Shown here: positions 16,122 through 24,674 of the stretch, piece after piece
Layout: every line of letters starts with the position of its first letter
Position numbering within the stretch: the stretch's first letter is position 1
Notes under the pieces: generated by a model
Database searches by the model: none
What the model saw: only the letters and a program-made list of their open reading frames with translations
What the model was told of the DNA's origin: nothing
Assembly (NCBI RefSeq): GCF_001010285.1
Contig: NZ_CP011104.1
Location: 2,294,001 to 2,358,000, forward strand
Origin: Photorhabdus thracensis
GTDB lineage: Bacteria; Pseudomonadota; Gammaproteobacteria; Enterobacterales; Enterobacteriaceae
Direction: 5' to 3'
Length of the DNA stretch: 64,000 bases
Translations under genes and position numbers: made by a program

Positions 16122-16609
16122 TTAATCGTAAATTAGATGAGGATATATTTGCTCTGCACCTTGTTCTCTTGCTCTATACCACCAATGTAATTTCCTATCC
16201 GCATCTCGCATGGCCGGTGTGACACCCTGATTAAATTTATTTGGATGTAATGCAGTATTGCCTCTATGAACGTTTGGTAAAACTTCATGGATGGCAGAGC
16301 CTGGCATTTGATGAGCATGATGTAGATCTGGCGAGCCTAAACCTTTAGGTGTTCTTCCATGCAATCCATTAAATATGTCTTGTTTACTCCAGTCTCCAGA
16401 TATTCTGACGGGCTTATCATTCACTCCATAACCAAAACCCGTTTTTGTATTAGGTTTACTGAAATTAGATGATTCTCTGGCGGCTTTACTTGCTGCGATA
16501 TTGTCCAGAACACGTTGTTTGATTACTGGGCATGTTGCCAGCCCCAGAGGATCAACCCATCCGGTGGGATTATGGACATACGAATACGGGTTCGGACCCC
16601 CATTTAGCC
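16122..16609 (-). pseudogene. Orphan Rhs tip B, HNH-like nuclease, split by an IS
   Basis: A displaced rhs 3' end that reads ...NGGPNPYSYVHNPTGWVDPLGL and then a toxin domain with DLHHAHQMPGSAIHE, HRGNTALHPNKF and RKLHWWYRAREQG, His-rich motifs that suggest an HNH/EndoVII-type nuclease. The IS at 16610-18101 splits the conserved core between DPLGLN and GGPNPYSY. The first residues (DPLGL) are found again at 18111-18117 before the shared unit end. No start codon belongs to it, so it is a silent tip unless recombined onto an rhs core. Confidence 0.75.
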
Positions 16610-18101
16610 CTGTCTCTTGATCAGATCTCCAAATCAACTGATTTAGCCAGCAAATAGCCGTCTATCAGGGTTTGCAGCCGAAACCAACCTTCCCAAAGTC
16701 GTTCCCATCCGACTCGACCCGTGCGTTTGGAATCGTACCAGCCGGCCAGTTTTCCCAGATTGATGAAGGCCCAATGCAAGCTCGGGGCTTTTTTCGGCAC
16801 ACGGCATTTTTCTTGTTTTGACCACAGTAATTTCCACGCCAGGGGGCTTAATACTGTCTCACAGCTCTCTTTCTCTGCTTCTTCTTTGTTCAGACCCTTA
16901 AAACGCAGCTGGTGTATCCGTACCGCAATAAAGGCCAGCAGCACTATCATCCGCTCCAGATTATCTTTGCTTTGCATACGCAGCGCTTCTACCTGCGTGC
17001 CGCCCGTTTTCCACGCTTTGTGAAATTCTTCTATCAGCCAGCGGCGCTCGTAATAACTGAATATTTTATGGGCGTCTTCCTGACTGTTGACGGGTTCGGA
17101 GGTCAGAAGATGCCAGCAAAGCCCATCCTCCGGACCTTTTTCGTAGCAACCGACATAAAATATCCGCACCGCTTCACCGCTTTTTCCTTCGGGGATTTTC
17201 AACGTCACTTCGGCATAACGGATATCACAATGCGCGACACGCGCCTGACGCCCGCCTTTCTGTCTGATCTGAACTAATCGTTCTCCAGCACTCTGTAACT
17301 GGCTGATAAAGTCATAAAGTTTATCCTGACTTTCCTCAATACGCCGGTTTTGCATCGAACGGATGACGAAACGGTGTTTTTGGCTCGTTTTATAACGCAG
17401 ATATTCAATGATATCGGCTTCACGGTCACAGACAGAAATCACGTTGGCCATCTGCTCCCCTAACCGGCTGTCGACGGCTTGTGAGGCCCGTTCCCACTTA
17501 TAACTCTCTTTCCCTTCATAAGGGCGTGTGTCGCGTTGTCGGCTTTTGCCATAATCACTGACATCTCGACACCAGCGCTGTTGCTCTATCAACCCCACGA
17601 CCTGTTGTTCTTCAGGCGCAAATAACAACACCGAGTGTACCTGCATGCCCCGGGATTTTTCCGTCGAGGTGGTATAGCCGAGTTCATCGGCGACCGACGC
17701 GTGGGAAAATGACAGGGTTGTCGTGTCTTCCAGCGCTAACAGGCAACGATAACGTTGAGCGTGAGCGACGGTGGCGGTAAATCCGGCTTCGGCGATGGCC
17801 TGAGGCGCAATGGCGGAATTTCGGGTCAGTCGGTAGGCCGCTTCAACATCGGCAGGAGAGTCAAGAGATTGCACGAGCGATTGTCCTATATGGTTAGCCA
17901 ACGAACAGGCCACTTTCACCAGGCGGTTGGTACGGCGTTTATCACCTAATTCCGCATGTTGAAACGTGTCATTTGCCCATTGTTCAGCGCAGGTTGAAAA
18001 CATAAAGATTACCTCAAGTCGTGTTTGTTATTGAGATCAATCTATGAGGAAAAAGTTCAATAACGAGGGGGCAGGTTAAAATATTTGTGTAGGAAAGACA
18101 G
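16610..18101 (-). mobile_element. IS4-family, IS50/Tn5-like insertion sequence, 1492 bp
   Basis: Terminal repeats CTGTCTCTTGATCAG (left) and CTGTCTTTCCTACAC (right, read inward) resemble Tn5 ends. CATTTAGCC occurs at 16601-16609 and again at 18102-18110 as a perfect 9-bp target duplication, the length IS50 makes. The element carries one intact transposase and has split Rhs tip B. Confidence 0.95.
16621..18003 (-). CDS. IS50/Tn5-like transposase
   Basis: A 460-residue DDE transposase of the IS4 family. Asp93 (LALEDTTTLSF), Asp193 (SVCDREADI) and Glu326 (RWLIEEFHKAWKTG) line up with the catalytic triad of Tn5 transposase, and the N-terminus (NDTFQHAELGDKRRTNRLVKVA) matches the end-binding region. 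The final segment (LAGWYDSKRTGRVGWERLWEGW) also matches the Tn5 C-terminus. No frameshift is seen, so the element may be active. Confidence 0.95.
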   Translation of the reverse strand: MFSTCAEQWANDTFQHAELGDKRRTNRLVKVACSLANHIGQSLVQSLDSPADVEAAYRLTRNSAIAPQAIAEAGFTATVAHAQRYRCLLALEDTTTLSFSHASVADELGYTTSTEKSRGMQVHSVLLFAPEEQQVVGLIEQQRWCRDVSDYGKSRQRDTRPYEGKESYKWERASQAVDSRLGEQMANVISVCDREADIIEYLRYKTSQKHRFVIRSMQNRRIEESQDKLYDFISQLQSAGERLVQIRQKGGRQARVAHCDIRYAEVTLKIPEGKSGEAVRIFYVGCYEKGPEDGLCWHLLTSEPVNSQEDAHKIFSYYERRWLIEEFHKAWKTGGTQVEALRMQSKDNLERMIVLLAFIAVRIHQLRFKGLNKEEAEKESCETVLSPLAWKLLWSKQEKCRVPKKAPSLHWAFINLGKLAGWYDSKRTGRVGWERLWEGWFRLQTLIDGYLLAKSVDLEI

Positions 18102-18121
18102 CATTTAGCCCGAGCGGGTCT

Positions 18122-18788
18122 TAGGGACTATCCCGACGCCATCATACAGTTTAGCGGACCTTTCCCCCTGATTTAGCAGCCTTTTTCTCCGCCGCTTTTT
18201 CCCACCCTGTTAAAGAACATGCCAACTGGCCCCGACGGGCACTTTCCCGATGTTAGCGCATTTTTTCCCCGACGTCAGCGCCGGGTTTCGCCCCGCTTTG
18301 CCTGCCGGAACCGGGTTTTATTGGGAACCCGTGGCGGCGGTGCAGCTTGTCTGCGCCGCTGACGCGGGTTGGCCGGGTGCGGGCTGGCGAAGCCCGCAGG
18401 TGAAGCTTTTCAGCGGGGAGCCCCCGCTCGCGGGGGCGGACGGGGCGGAGATGGCGAGTACGGGAACGAGCGAGGAGCCTGCGACTGCGAGCCGGACGCA
18501 GCCAGTGCAGCAGGGTTGGGCGGGGGCCATAAATTGCGCCAGCTTGCTGGCCTGCCTTCAGGGCGGTTGACCTTGACGGACTGACCGACAACGGTTTAAG
18601 GCGGATTTTCGCCCCGGAGCCGCCACGGACGGCGGCGACTGCGGCGGCCGGTTTTGGCTCTGGGGCTGACAGCAGCGGGTGAGCGGGCGAACCCGGTGCG
18701 CCACACTGCTCTGAGAAGCTCAACCCGGCGGCCAGCCGCGCACCGGGGCCAAGGTAACCGCGCAGCGCCCATGGGTGGGCGGTGCCGA
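18122..18788. other. GC-rich, hairpin-rich non-coding segment of unit 2
   Basis: Homologous to 8898-9558. The stem GCGGGCT/AGCCCGC at 18379-18397 replaces GCGGGCC/GGCCCGC of unit 1 with paired changes, and GCCCCC/GGGGGC at 18420-18437 stands where unit 1 has AGCCC/GGGCT. The stem CCAGC/GCTGG keeps its arms while its loop changes from TC to TT. No protein frame is conserved. Confidence 0.6.
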
Positions 18789-18848
18789 CATAATGTTTGT
18801 TATGCGAGGTGGGCCGTTCAGGCCCATTTTGCATAATGCCACATTATG
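18789..18848. repeat. 60-bp interrupted palindrome of unit 2
   Basis: Arms CATAATGT/ACATTATG, TTATGC/GCATAA and TGGGCC/GGCCCA surround GTTCA. The middle arms differ from those of unit 1 (TTAAGCG/CGCTTAA), yet pairing is kept. The sequence identity shared with unit 3 begins inside the right half of this palindrome, at 18834. Confidence 0.85.
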
Positions 18849-19045
18849 TTGAATGGCGGCTGACCGGCAACGAGAGTTGCAGAGGAAGACGAGGCTTAAT
18901 GCCGGGCGGCCGTCATTTACCGCCGGCACTCAGCAGGTGGGCAGGCAGTCTGTGCGCAGGGATGCGCGCAGTCTGCCTTTCACTGCACCCCACACGCTCA
19001 CAGGGAACCGGCTAACATCAAAGACTGTCCGGCAACACAGGGCGT

Positions 19046-20077
19046 TCAGTCCAACTTCGGGTTGGCCGGCTTATCACTCTCCGCCTGCGGGTTGTCTGAC
19101 GGTGTTTTCTGTTCGGGCTTCCGTTCTGCCGGGTGCGTCTGCTCATGCACTTTCTTTAAGTGACCGATTGCCACCCGTGTATAGATTTGCGTGGTTTCCA
19201 GACTCGCATGCCCTAATATCGCCTGGATATGTCGGGTATCGGCCCCGTTGTCCAGCATTTGCGTGGCCATTGAATGTCGGAACAGGTGACAGGCCCCGGC
19301 TTTCTCCAGTTGCGCTTTTTGGCGAATACTGGCGCCCGTCAGTTGGGTGAGTCTGTCGCGTGACATCTGCCGGCCATTGAGGGTGATAAACAGGTGGCCG
19401 CTGTCATGGCGGTGGGCCAGTCGCGGCCGCACGCTGTCAAGGTAGCGTTGTAACCAGTGCAGGGCCTGTTCCCCGATGGGCACCACCCGGTCTTTACGGC
19501 CTTTGCCCTGTCTCACCAGCAGTACGCCGCGCCCGAAGTCGATGTCGCTTAACCGCAGATTGGACAGTTCCATCCGCCGGATACCGCTGCTCCACAGCAC
19601 TTCGAGGATGGCCCGGTTTCTTAAGCCGGTCGGCCTGTTGATATCAATGGCCTGTAATACCGTCTGTGTTTCGTCCTCGCTTAGCACCTGAGCAGGCAGG
19701 CGTTTGTCTCTTCGGGGCAACACCAGTTCCTCGGCCGGGTTATACAGGATGTATTGGCGTTGTCGCAGCCAGCGGAACCAGACTCTGAGGTCACTCAGCC
19801 GTTTTGACTGTGTGCTCACGGCCAGCGTGTTGCCGTCGGCTTTACGATAGGCTCTCAGCCAGGACTGATAACTTTCCAGTAACGGCGGGCTGACTTGCGG
19901 GGCGGACATGACCCCCCGGGCCTCACACCAGTTAACGAACGGCAACAGCCGTTCCTGATAGCCGGTCAGCGTCCAGACGCTGTAGTGTCTGGCGGTCAGG
20001 CAATCCAGATAGGCTTTAAGCTGCTGGCGTAATGTGGTGAGATGAGCGGGGCGTGTAGAAGCGATGGTCTGAGTCAT
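19046..20077 (-). CDS. Tyrosine recombinase, single core-binding domain, unit 2
   Basis: A 343-residue XerC/D-like recombinase. One SAM-like N-terminal domain (LTTLRQQLKAYL...PFVNWCEARG) precedes the catalytic domain with SSGIRRMEL, QGKGRKDR, CHLFRHS, LGHASLE and the nucleophile in TQIYTR. It lacks the extra N-terminal domain of the unit 1 enzyme, while its catalytic domain is close to it. The start at 20077 is preferred over the in-frame codon at 20101 because ACAGGAAA lies at the same place as in unit 1. Expected to act on sites within these units. Confidence 0.9.
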   Translation of the reverse strand: MTQTIASTRPAHLTTLRQQLKAYLDCLTARHYSVWTLTGYQERLLPFVNWCEARGVMSAPQVSPPLLESYQSWLRAYRKADGNTLAVSTQSKRLSDLRVWFRWLRQRQYILYNPAEELVLPRRDKRLPAQVLSEDETQTVLQAIDINRPTGLRNRAILEVLWSSGIRRMELSNLRLSDIDFGRGVLLVRQGKGRKDRVVPIGEQALHWLQRYLDSVRPRLAHRHDSGHLFITLNGRQMSRDRLTQLTGASIRQKAQLEKAGACHLFRHSMATQMLDNGADTRHIQAILGHASLETTQIYTRVAIGHLKKVHEQTHPAERKPEQKTPSDNPQAESDKPANPKLD

Positions 20078-20187
20078 GACGGGGTTTCCTGTAAGGTACA
20101 TGGATTGTTGTTATGGGGTAATCATTGACTACGATACGATGCGGTTTTTCTTTATTGCCTGCCGGAACAGTGCTTTTTCCTTTACCC

Positions 20188-20303
20188 CGACCGGTTTAGC
20201 GTCGGGGCCTTGTATAGCCTGCATTTGGGTGGATTTATACTGCCCGACCAGCCCACGACCTGCACCCGACAGGCGTGCGACCGTCTGAGTGATAACCCCG
20301 ACC
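20188..20303 (+). repeat. Iteron-like array, CGAC core, unit 2
   Basis: CGAC occurs at 20188, 20245, 20256, 20267, 20278 and 20299, so the gaps are 57, 11, 11, 11 and 21, nearly the same as in unit 1 although the repeated sequence is different (around CCCGACC rather than CAACTTG). CCCCGAC at 20185 also pairs with GTCGGGG at 20201. The array stands just 3' of the primase gene, and an AT-rich GATACGA tract lies to its left, as in unit 1. Probably a replication origin or initiator-binding site. Confidence 0.8.
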
Positions 20304-20325
20304 GGATGGAATCATACGCCGACTT

Positions 20326-23052
20326 TTAGGGCGCTATCAGGCCGCACAGGTGCGCCGTGTCGTTATCTTCACCGTCGAACAGCAGTTCATAGACGAACGT
20401 CAGTCCGCGACGGTGCAACAGCAGGTATTCCATTTCGACCAGCCGTGACAGATGGATTTTTAGCTGGGTATCGCCCCATTGGATGGCGTCACGCAACAGT
20501 TTGCGGGTGAACAGCCACTCATGGCGCGGCTGCCCGCTGGCTTTTACCCAGGCTTGTATCAGCAGCAACAGTTTCCGGGTCTGGGGCGGCATCTCATCCA
20601 GTGTGCGGCCTAATATCTCGTGGGCCAGCCGGTTTGCTAAGCTAATATCGTCTTTAGTCACCTCGATATATTCAAGCCGTTTGCCCCGATGTTCCGCGGT
20701 CTTCACCTCGCGCTGGTGCTGATGCAGCAGGGCGATACTTTGTATCAGGGTGAGATATTTCATGTGGTCGCGTCGGGTGCGGGTTTTATCGCTCATGAAC
20801 GTTAACTGTGAGGCATAAGGGTTAACCACATTCAGCGGGCGCAACAGCCGCTGGGCGTTTTGATGCAGGTCGGTGATATACGCCTTTTCATTCTCGGCCA
20901 GTAAGCCTGCCAGCGTCTGTTTATGGCGCTGTAAGGCGTGGATAGCTTCGGTCTGTTCCCGGGATTCGTTCACGGTTAGCACCAGACAGCGGTTTAGCAG
21001 CTCTTCATCGACATCTATTGCGGTGGTGGTGAGCATCAGCATCACCGGCCCTTTCACCGTGTACTGTTTGGTCACCAGATTCCCGCTGGCGTCATCTTTA
21101 CCGGTGCTGGCAATGGTCAGTTCGCCATCACTTTGTAACAGCTTAAGCGCATAGGCGGCCTGCCGCACCCCTTCTTCTTCGGCTATCGCGAGTATCTTGT
21201 GTTGGAGATTGGTTTCCCCCAGATAGAACAGACTCTGGCCGGTCATGGCGCTGTATTGCAGGCGTTCCTCTGCCGGTATCAGATTGAGGACGGCATCCAT
21301 CAGTGAGCTTTTTCCGGCTGCGCTGCTGCTTTGTATCAGCACGGCCAGCGGACGGTCCAGTTTGCGGCTGACGGCGGCTAAGTAACCGGCCAGCAGGTTA
21401 GTGCTTTCCCCCACCACGCCACAGGCGGCTAAATCAGCGGTGATTCGCTCACTCAGTTGCGGGTCTTGCAGCAGCGCCAGCGCCGCTGCCCGTTGGGCTT
21501 CACTGAGTTCAGGTTGAGATTGAGTGGCTGTCTGTTCACCGGCACGGGCCTGTTGACACTGTTCCAGTACCAGCAACACCTGTCCCAGCGCCCGGCGCAG
21601 GTCACCTTCGGCCAGCCCGAGTTCGGTGGCCGCCAGCCGCGCATACCCGCCCCGGCTGCGGGCGTTCATCATGTCCACGCTGTCGGCGAACATCACGCCG
21701 CTGTCGGTATCAATCACCTGCGCATTGACTTTCATGACTGCTGCCCCGGCTCTGACCTGAGCCAGCCCGCGAACACACCAGCGCAGCGGGCCCAGTGAGA
21801 TGATAATTTCGCCGTTTGGCCCGGTCTCCCAGACGACTCCGGGCAAAGACAGCGGTTTTGTTGCCCGCTCAGCGGCTAAAGCAACAGGGGGTTCCGTTGC
21901 CGGGGACGGCGGCGCTGCCGGTGCGACCGGTGCTTCGGTATCGGTTTCCTGCGCCGGGTCATACATCGGCACCGCGCCATCCAGCAATAACCCGAATGCC
22001 GGTTCGGGCTCGGCGACCTGACACAGATAGCCGTTGGCATCCATGCCCTCGGGGAACACCACCCGGAACACGGTAATGCCGGTGGCGGTCAGGTCTGCGG
22101 CCAGTTTCACCGCCGCCTCATTGCCGGCGGGGTCATTATCGAAGGCAATCAGCACCTGCCTGACCTGATGCCGTTGCAGTGCCTGCCAGTGGTCGGGGGT
22201 AAAGCCATTGACGCCGTAGGCAGCGGTCACGTTACGGTATCCCGCCACCCAGAACGACATGGCATCGATTAATGATTCACACAGGATAAGCGATTTGGAC
22301 GCTATCATGGCGGCTTCATTCCACACGCCGCGGTGCTCGCCGGGCAGGTAGAGATGTTTCGGGGTACCCGCCCGCAGGCGCTGGATGATTTTCCGGCCAT
22401 AGATTTCCTGTACCTGCCCGTGGTTGTCGAGTACCGGTATCACGAGCGAGCCGCTAAAGTGTTCGTGACCTGACGCTCGCATCAGGCCCACCGCTTGCAA
22501 CCGGGCCCGGATAGCGGCCCCGGTTTTCAGTTGTTTCTCCGGCAGCCGGTAAGCCAGAGTTCGGTTGGCAAAGCCGGGCTTAAAACCGGCGACTAATTCG
22601 GGATGATGTAACCGGCGTTTTTCCAGATAGGCCACGGCTTCCGTGGCGTTCAGCAGCGTATGATGGTAAAACTCCACCACCCGGCTGAGCAGCGCCTGCC
22701 GTCCGGCTTCGTCTTCGGCCAGTACGGTGGGTTCATTCGGCTGAACCAGCGGCGCGACAGCCGGATTATTCCCCAGCGTGCCGCGCAGGTGCTCTGCCGC
22801 CCGCCGCAGGCTCAGGCGTTCGGTTTTCATCACCCAGTCCAGCACTGAACCGCCAGTGTTGCAGCCAAAACAGTGATAGAGGTTTTTTTCCGGGCTGAGG
22901 ACCATTGACGGGGTTTTCTCCTCATGGAACGGGCACAGCAGCACGTAATCTTTGCCGCGTTTAATCAGCTTGTGGCCCTGTTGTTCCGCCACGGCCACTA
23001 AGGAGACGGCTGTTTTCAGGTGCTGCAATTCTGCTTCCGGGATGCGTGCCAT
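20326..23052 (-). CDS. Primase-helicase (CHC2, Toprim, AAA+), unit 2
   Basis: A 908-residue relative of the unit 1 protein. CHC2 zinc ribbon (CPFHEEKTPS, HCFGC) near residues 40-64; Toprim (LILCESLIDAMSF, VLIAFDNDPAGNEAA); P-loop SSSAAGKSS near residue 580; a helicase core almost identical to that of unit 1. The linker at about 365-415 and the final 80 residues (RKLLRDAIQWGDTQLKIHLSRL) differ clearly. That C-terminal winged-helix-like domain is a good candidate for reading the iterons, since those differ between the two units as well. AAGGAAC precedes the ATG. Confidence 0.85.
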   Translation of the reverse strand: MARIPEAELQHLKTAVSLVAVAEQQGHKLIKRGKDYVLLCPFHEEKTPSMVLSPEKNLYHCFGCNTGGSVLDWVMKTERLSLRRAAEHLRGTLGNNPAVAPLVQPNEPTVLAEDEAGRQALLSRVVEFYHHTLLNATEAVAYLEKRRLHHPELVAGFKPGFANRTLAYRLPEKQLKTGAAIRARLQAVGLMRASGHEHFSGSLVIPVLDNHGQVQEIYGRKIIQRLRAGTPKHLYLPGEHRGVWNEAAMIASKSLILCESLIDAMSFWVAGYRNVTAAYGVNGFTPDHWQALQRHQVRQVLIAFDNDPAGNEAAVKLAADLTATGITVFRVVFPEGMDANGYLCQVAEPEPAFGLLLDGAVPMYDPAQETDTEAPVAPAAPPSPATEPPVALAAERATKPLSLPGVVWETGPNGEIIISLGPLRWCVRGLAQVRAGAAVMKVNAQVIDTDSGVMFADSVDMMNARSRGGYARLAATELGLAEGDLRRALGQVLLVLEQCQQARAGEQTATQSQPELSEAQRAAALALLQDPQLSERITADLAACGVVGESTNLLAGYLAAVSRKLDRPLAVLIQSSSAAGKSSLMDAVLNLIPAEERLQYSAMTGQSLFYLGETNLQHKILAIAEEEGVRQAAYALKLLQSDGELTIASTGKDDASGNLVTKQYTVKGPVMLMLTTTAIDVDEELLNRCLVLTVNESREQTEAIHALQRHKQTLAGLLAENEKAYITDLHQNAQRLLRPLNVVNPYASQLTFMSDKTRTRRDHMKYLTLIQSIALLHQHQREVKTAEHRGKRLEYIEVTKDDISLANRLAHEILGRTLDEMPPQTRKLLLLIQAWVKASGQPRHEWLFTRKLLRDAIQWGDTQLKIHLSRLVEMEYLLLHRRGLTFVYELLFDGEDNDTAHLCGLIAP

Positions 23053-23073
23053 AAAAATGTTCCTTTTAAAACC

Positions 23074-23102
23074 TTGTCAATGCTCTATATAGATACTATT
23101 AT
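23074..23102 (+). promoter_or_regulatory. Sigma-70-type promoter for the regulator operon, unit 2
   Basis: TTGTCA at 23074-23079 and TATTAT at 23097-23102, spacing 17. Identical boxes and spacing to unit 1, with an unrelated spacer, support function. Confidence 0.75.
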
Positions 23103-23152
23103 ATGTCCTATAAAGGTTATTTAGTCAAGTCTATTCGGAACAGGGGGAGATA

Positions 23153-23521
23153 ATGGAAGCCATCACGACTGATAAAGGAACATTCTGGATGAGCTTTTCT
23201 GCCCGTTTTCTGCAACTGCGTAAGCAACAAGGACTGACTCAGCCCCAGATGGCTGACAAGGTGGGGATACATCTGACACAAGTTCGTCGCTATGAATCTG
23301 GTGAGGCTCAACCCTCTTTAGACATTCTTAAACGTATTGCTGTTACGTTTAATGTTTCGGCTGACTGGCTGATATTTGAGGAGGGCGAGCGGGAGCCGCA
23401 GGACGAACTTAAGCTCAAGTTTGAGGCGGTTAAACAGATGGATGAGGAAGAACGACGCTCTGTGACCTCAGTTTTGGATGCCATGATTTTAAAACATCAG
23501 GCAAAGCGGTTACTGAGCTGA
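23153..23521 (+). CDS. Cro/CI-type HTH transcriptional regulator, unit 2
   Basis: A 122-residue protein with an HTH_3 domain (LRKQQGLTQPQMADKVGIH, RRYESGEAQPSLDILKRIA) and an acidic C-terminal tail with a helix (DEEERRSVTSVLDAMIL). A GGGGGAG ribosome-binding site stands four bases before the ATG. It diverges from the unit 1 regulator, particularly outside the HTH, so the two units may be immune to each other's repressor. Divergent from the primase. Confidence 0.87.
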   Translation: MEAITTDKGTFWMSFSARFLQLRKQQGLTQPQMADKVGIHLTQVRRYESGEAQPSLDILKRIAVTFNVSADWLIFEEGEREPQDELKLKFEAVKQMDEEERRSVTSVLDAMILKHQAKRLLS

Positions 23522-23598
23522 CTTGATTTAACGCGGCGCTGAGGTGCTACAACACCCCGGTGCCGCTCACCACAAGCAACTAATAAGGGTAGTTAATT

Positions 23599-23919
23599 AT
23601 GGCTAAGGCGCATTCTAAAGCAGAAGCGGCGATAAATAAAGCTGTGAAAACAGAACGTTATTACACGGTGGGCTATGTGCCGAACGGGAACAGGGTTAGC
23701 AACGCCACCCCGGCGATACATCTGAAGGGGCAGTGGCTGAGACAGGCGGGATTTAATACTGGCGGCCAGATTACGGTGAAGGTGATGGACGGTTGTCTGG
23801 TGCTGATTCCAGAGAGTGAAGCCACGCAACAACAGCATCAGCAGTACCAGCGGCAACAGGCCCAACTGCGGGAGATTAAGCAGCAGATGCAGGCGCTGAT
23901 AACCGGTTTTGCGGGTTAA
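23599..23919 (+). CDS. SymE-like protein (SpoVT/AbrB-fold), unit 2
   Basis: A 106-residue protein nearly identical to the unit 1 copy through PAIHLKGQWLRQAGF and ITVKVMDGCLVLIP. Only the Gln-rich tail differs. The leader has a GGTG/CACC hairpin. As in unit 1, the family suggests a toxin-like or nucleic-acid-binding role, but no antisense RNA is evident. Confidence 0.8.
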   Translation: MAKAHSKAEAAINKAVKTERYYTVGYVPNGNRVSNATPAIHLKGQWLRQAGFNTGGQITVKVMDGCLVLIPESEATQQQHQQYQRQQAQLREIKQQMQALITGFAG

Positions 23920-23933
23920 GGGGAGAACATGAG

Positions 23934-24131
23934 ATGACGATAGCGATTGAACATTTACAGGACATTCAGTTAACCCACCTTGAAGCGCTGGCCTTAGCCC
24001 AACTGGTTAAGCGGCTGAGCTGGGCGGAGATACGCGCCTGTGCCGTGAATGACGAGGAGGCGTATCAGATTAAGGATGCGATCTCTAAGCTCCAATCTGC
24101 TCTAGCGTACAGTGGGTATACCCCAAGATAG
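23934..24131 (+). CDS. Conserved 65-residue protein of the unit, unit 2
   Basis: Begins MTIAIEHLQDIQLTHLEALA and is otherwise close to the unit 1 protein. GGGGAG upstream supports the start. Function unknown. It is always the last gene before the unit's terminator. Confidence 0.8.
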   Translation: MTIAIEHLQDIQLTHLEALALAQLVKRLSWAEIRACAVNDEEAYQIKDAISKLQSALAYSGYTPR

Positions 24132-24142
24132 ATCATAAATAA

Positions 24143-24174
24143 GGCCGGAAGATCACGGGGATCTTTCCGGCTTT
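24143..24174. terminator. Bidirectional terminator at the right end of unit 2
   Basis: GGCCGGAAGATC and GATCTTTCCGGCTTT form the stem, with a CACGGG loop. It lies between the convergent small gene and the tip A immunity gene. Confidence 0.85.
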
Positions 24175-24197
24175 ACCAATTTTTATTTCTAATAGTA

Positions 24198-24674
24198 TTA
24201 GTAAACTATTAGATTTCCATTAGGCCATTCCCCATCCCAGCCACAAGGGAGGTGACCACTTTCATATACTTCAATTAACTTTTCAAAGAATAGAGGTTTT
24301 TTCAATTTATCCTTATATGTGTCTTCTATTAAGTAATGGACGATATCCCAACTAACGCATTGAGATAAAATTAAAGTATCAAATCCATCTATATCGGGAA
24401 TCTTTTTAACTACTTCTTTCTCAAGGAAATTTTTGGCATCTTTAGCTATATTGTTCCAATTTTGGAATACAATTGAATGATTTATTGCTAAAAAGCCAGA
24501 TATATCATTGGCTGCTTCTAGTGTTACATCTTCCCATTCTGGAGCAGAAATATATTGATTTGCATCACTCGAACTTTTTACCATCTTAATGCCGGGTATA
24601 TTTAATTGATTTCCTACATTAGAAAACCAATCTATAGACAAAAGCCTGTTTATTGAATGACTAGATATTTTCAT
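24198..24674 (-). CDS. Putative immunity protein for Rhs tip A (left copy)
   Basis: A 158-residue AT-rich gene overlapping the stop of the preceding Rhs tip by four bases (ATGA), so the two are translationally coupled. The C-terminal text GHLPCGWDGEWPNGNLIVY recurs, as I recall, in small immunity-type proteins beside Rhs/CDI toxins, but I cannot name the family. The gene position is the main evidence. An identical copy lies at 31665. Confidence 0.65.
   Translation of the reverse strand: MKISSHSINRLLSIDWFSNVGNQLNIPGIKMVKSSSDANQYISAPEWEDVTLEAANDISGFLAINHSIVFQNWNNIAKDAKNFLEKEVVKKIPDIDGFDTLILSQCVSWDIVHYLIEDTYKDKLKKPLFFEKLIEVYESGHLPCGWDGEWPNGNLIVY

Larger units (their letters stand above)
18118..24174. 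mobile_element. Rhs-associated integrase/primase mobile unit 2
   Basis: A second complete unit (about 6.06 kb) with the same order as unit 1 but a single-domain recombinase, a different iteron sequence, a shorter regulator and a primase with a different N-half linker and C-terminus. Its left end, GTCTTAGGGACTATCCCG, is the same as in unit 1 and follows DPLGL of tip B. From 18834 rightward it is repeated at an offset of 7467 bp as unit 3. Confidence 0.8.
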
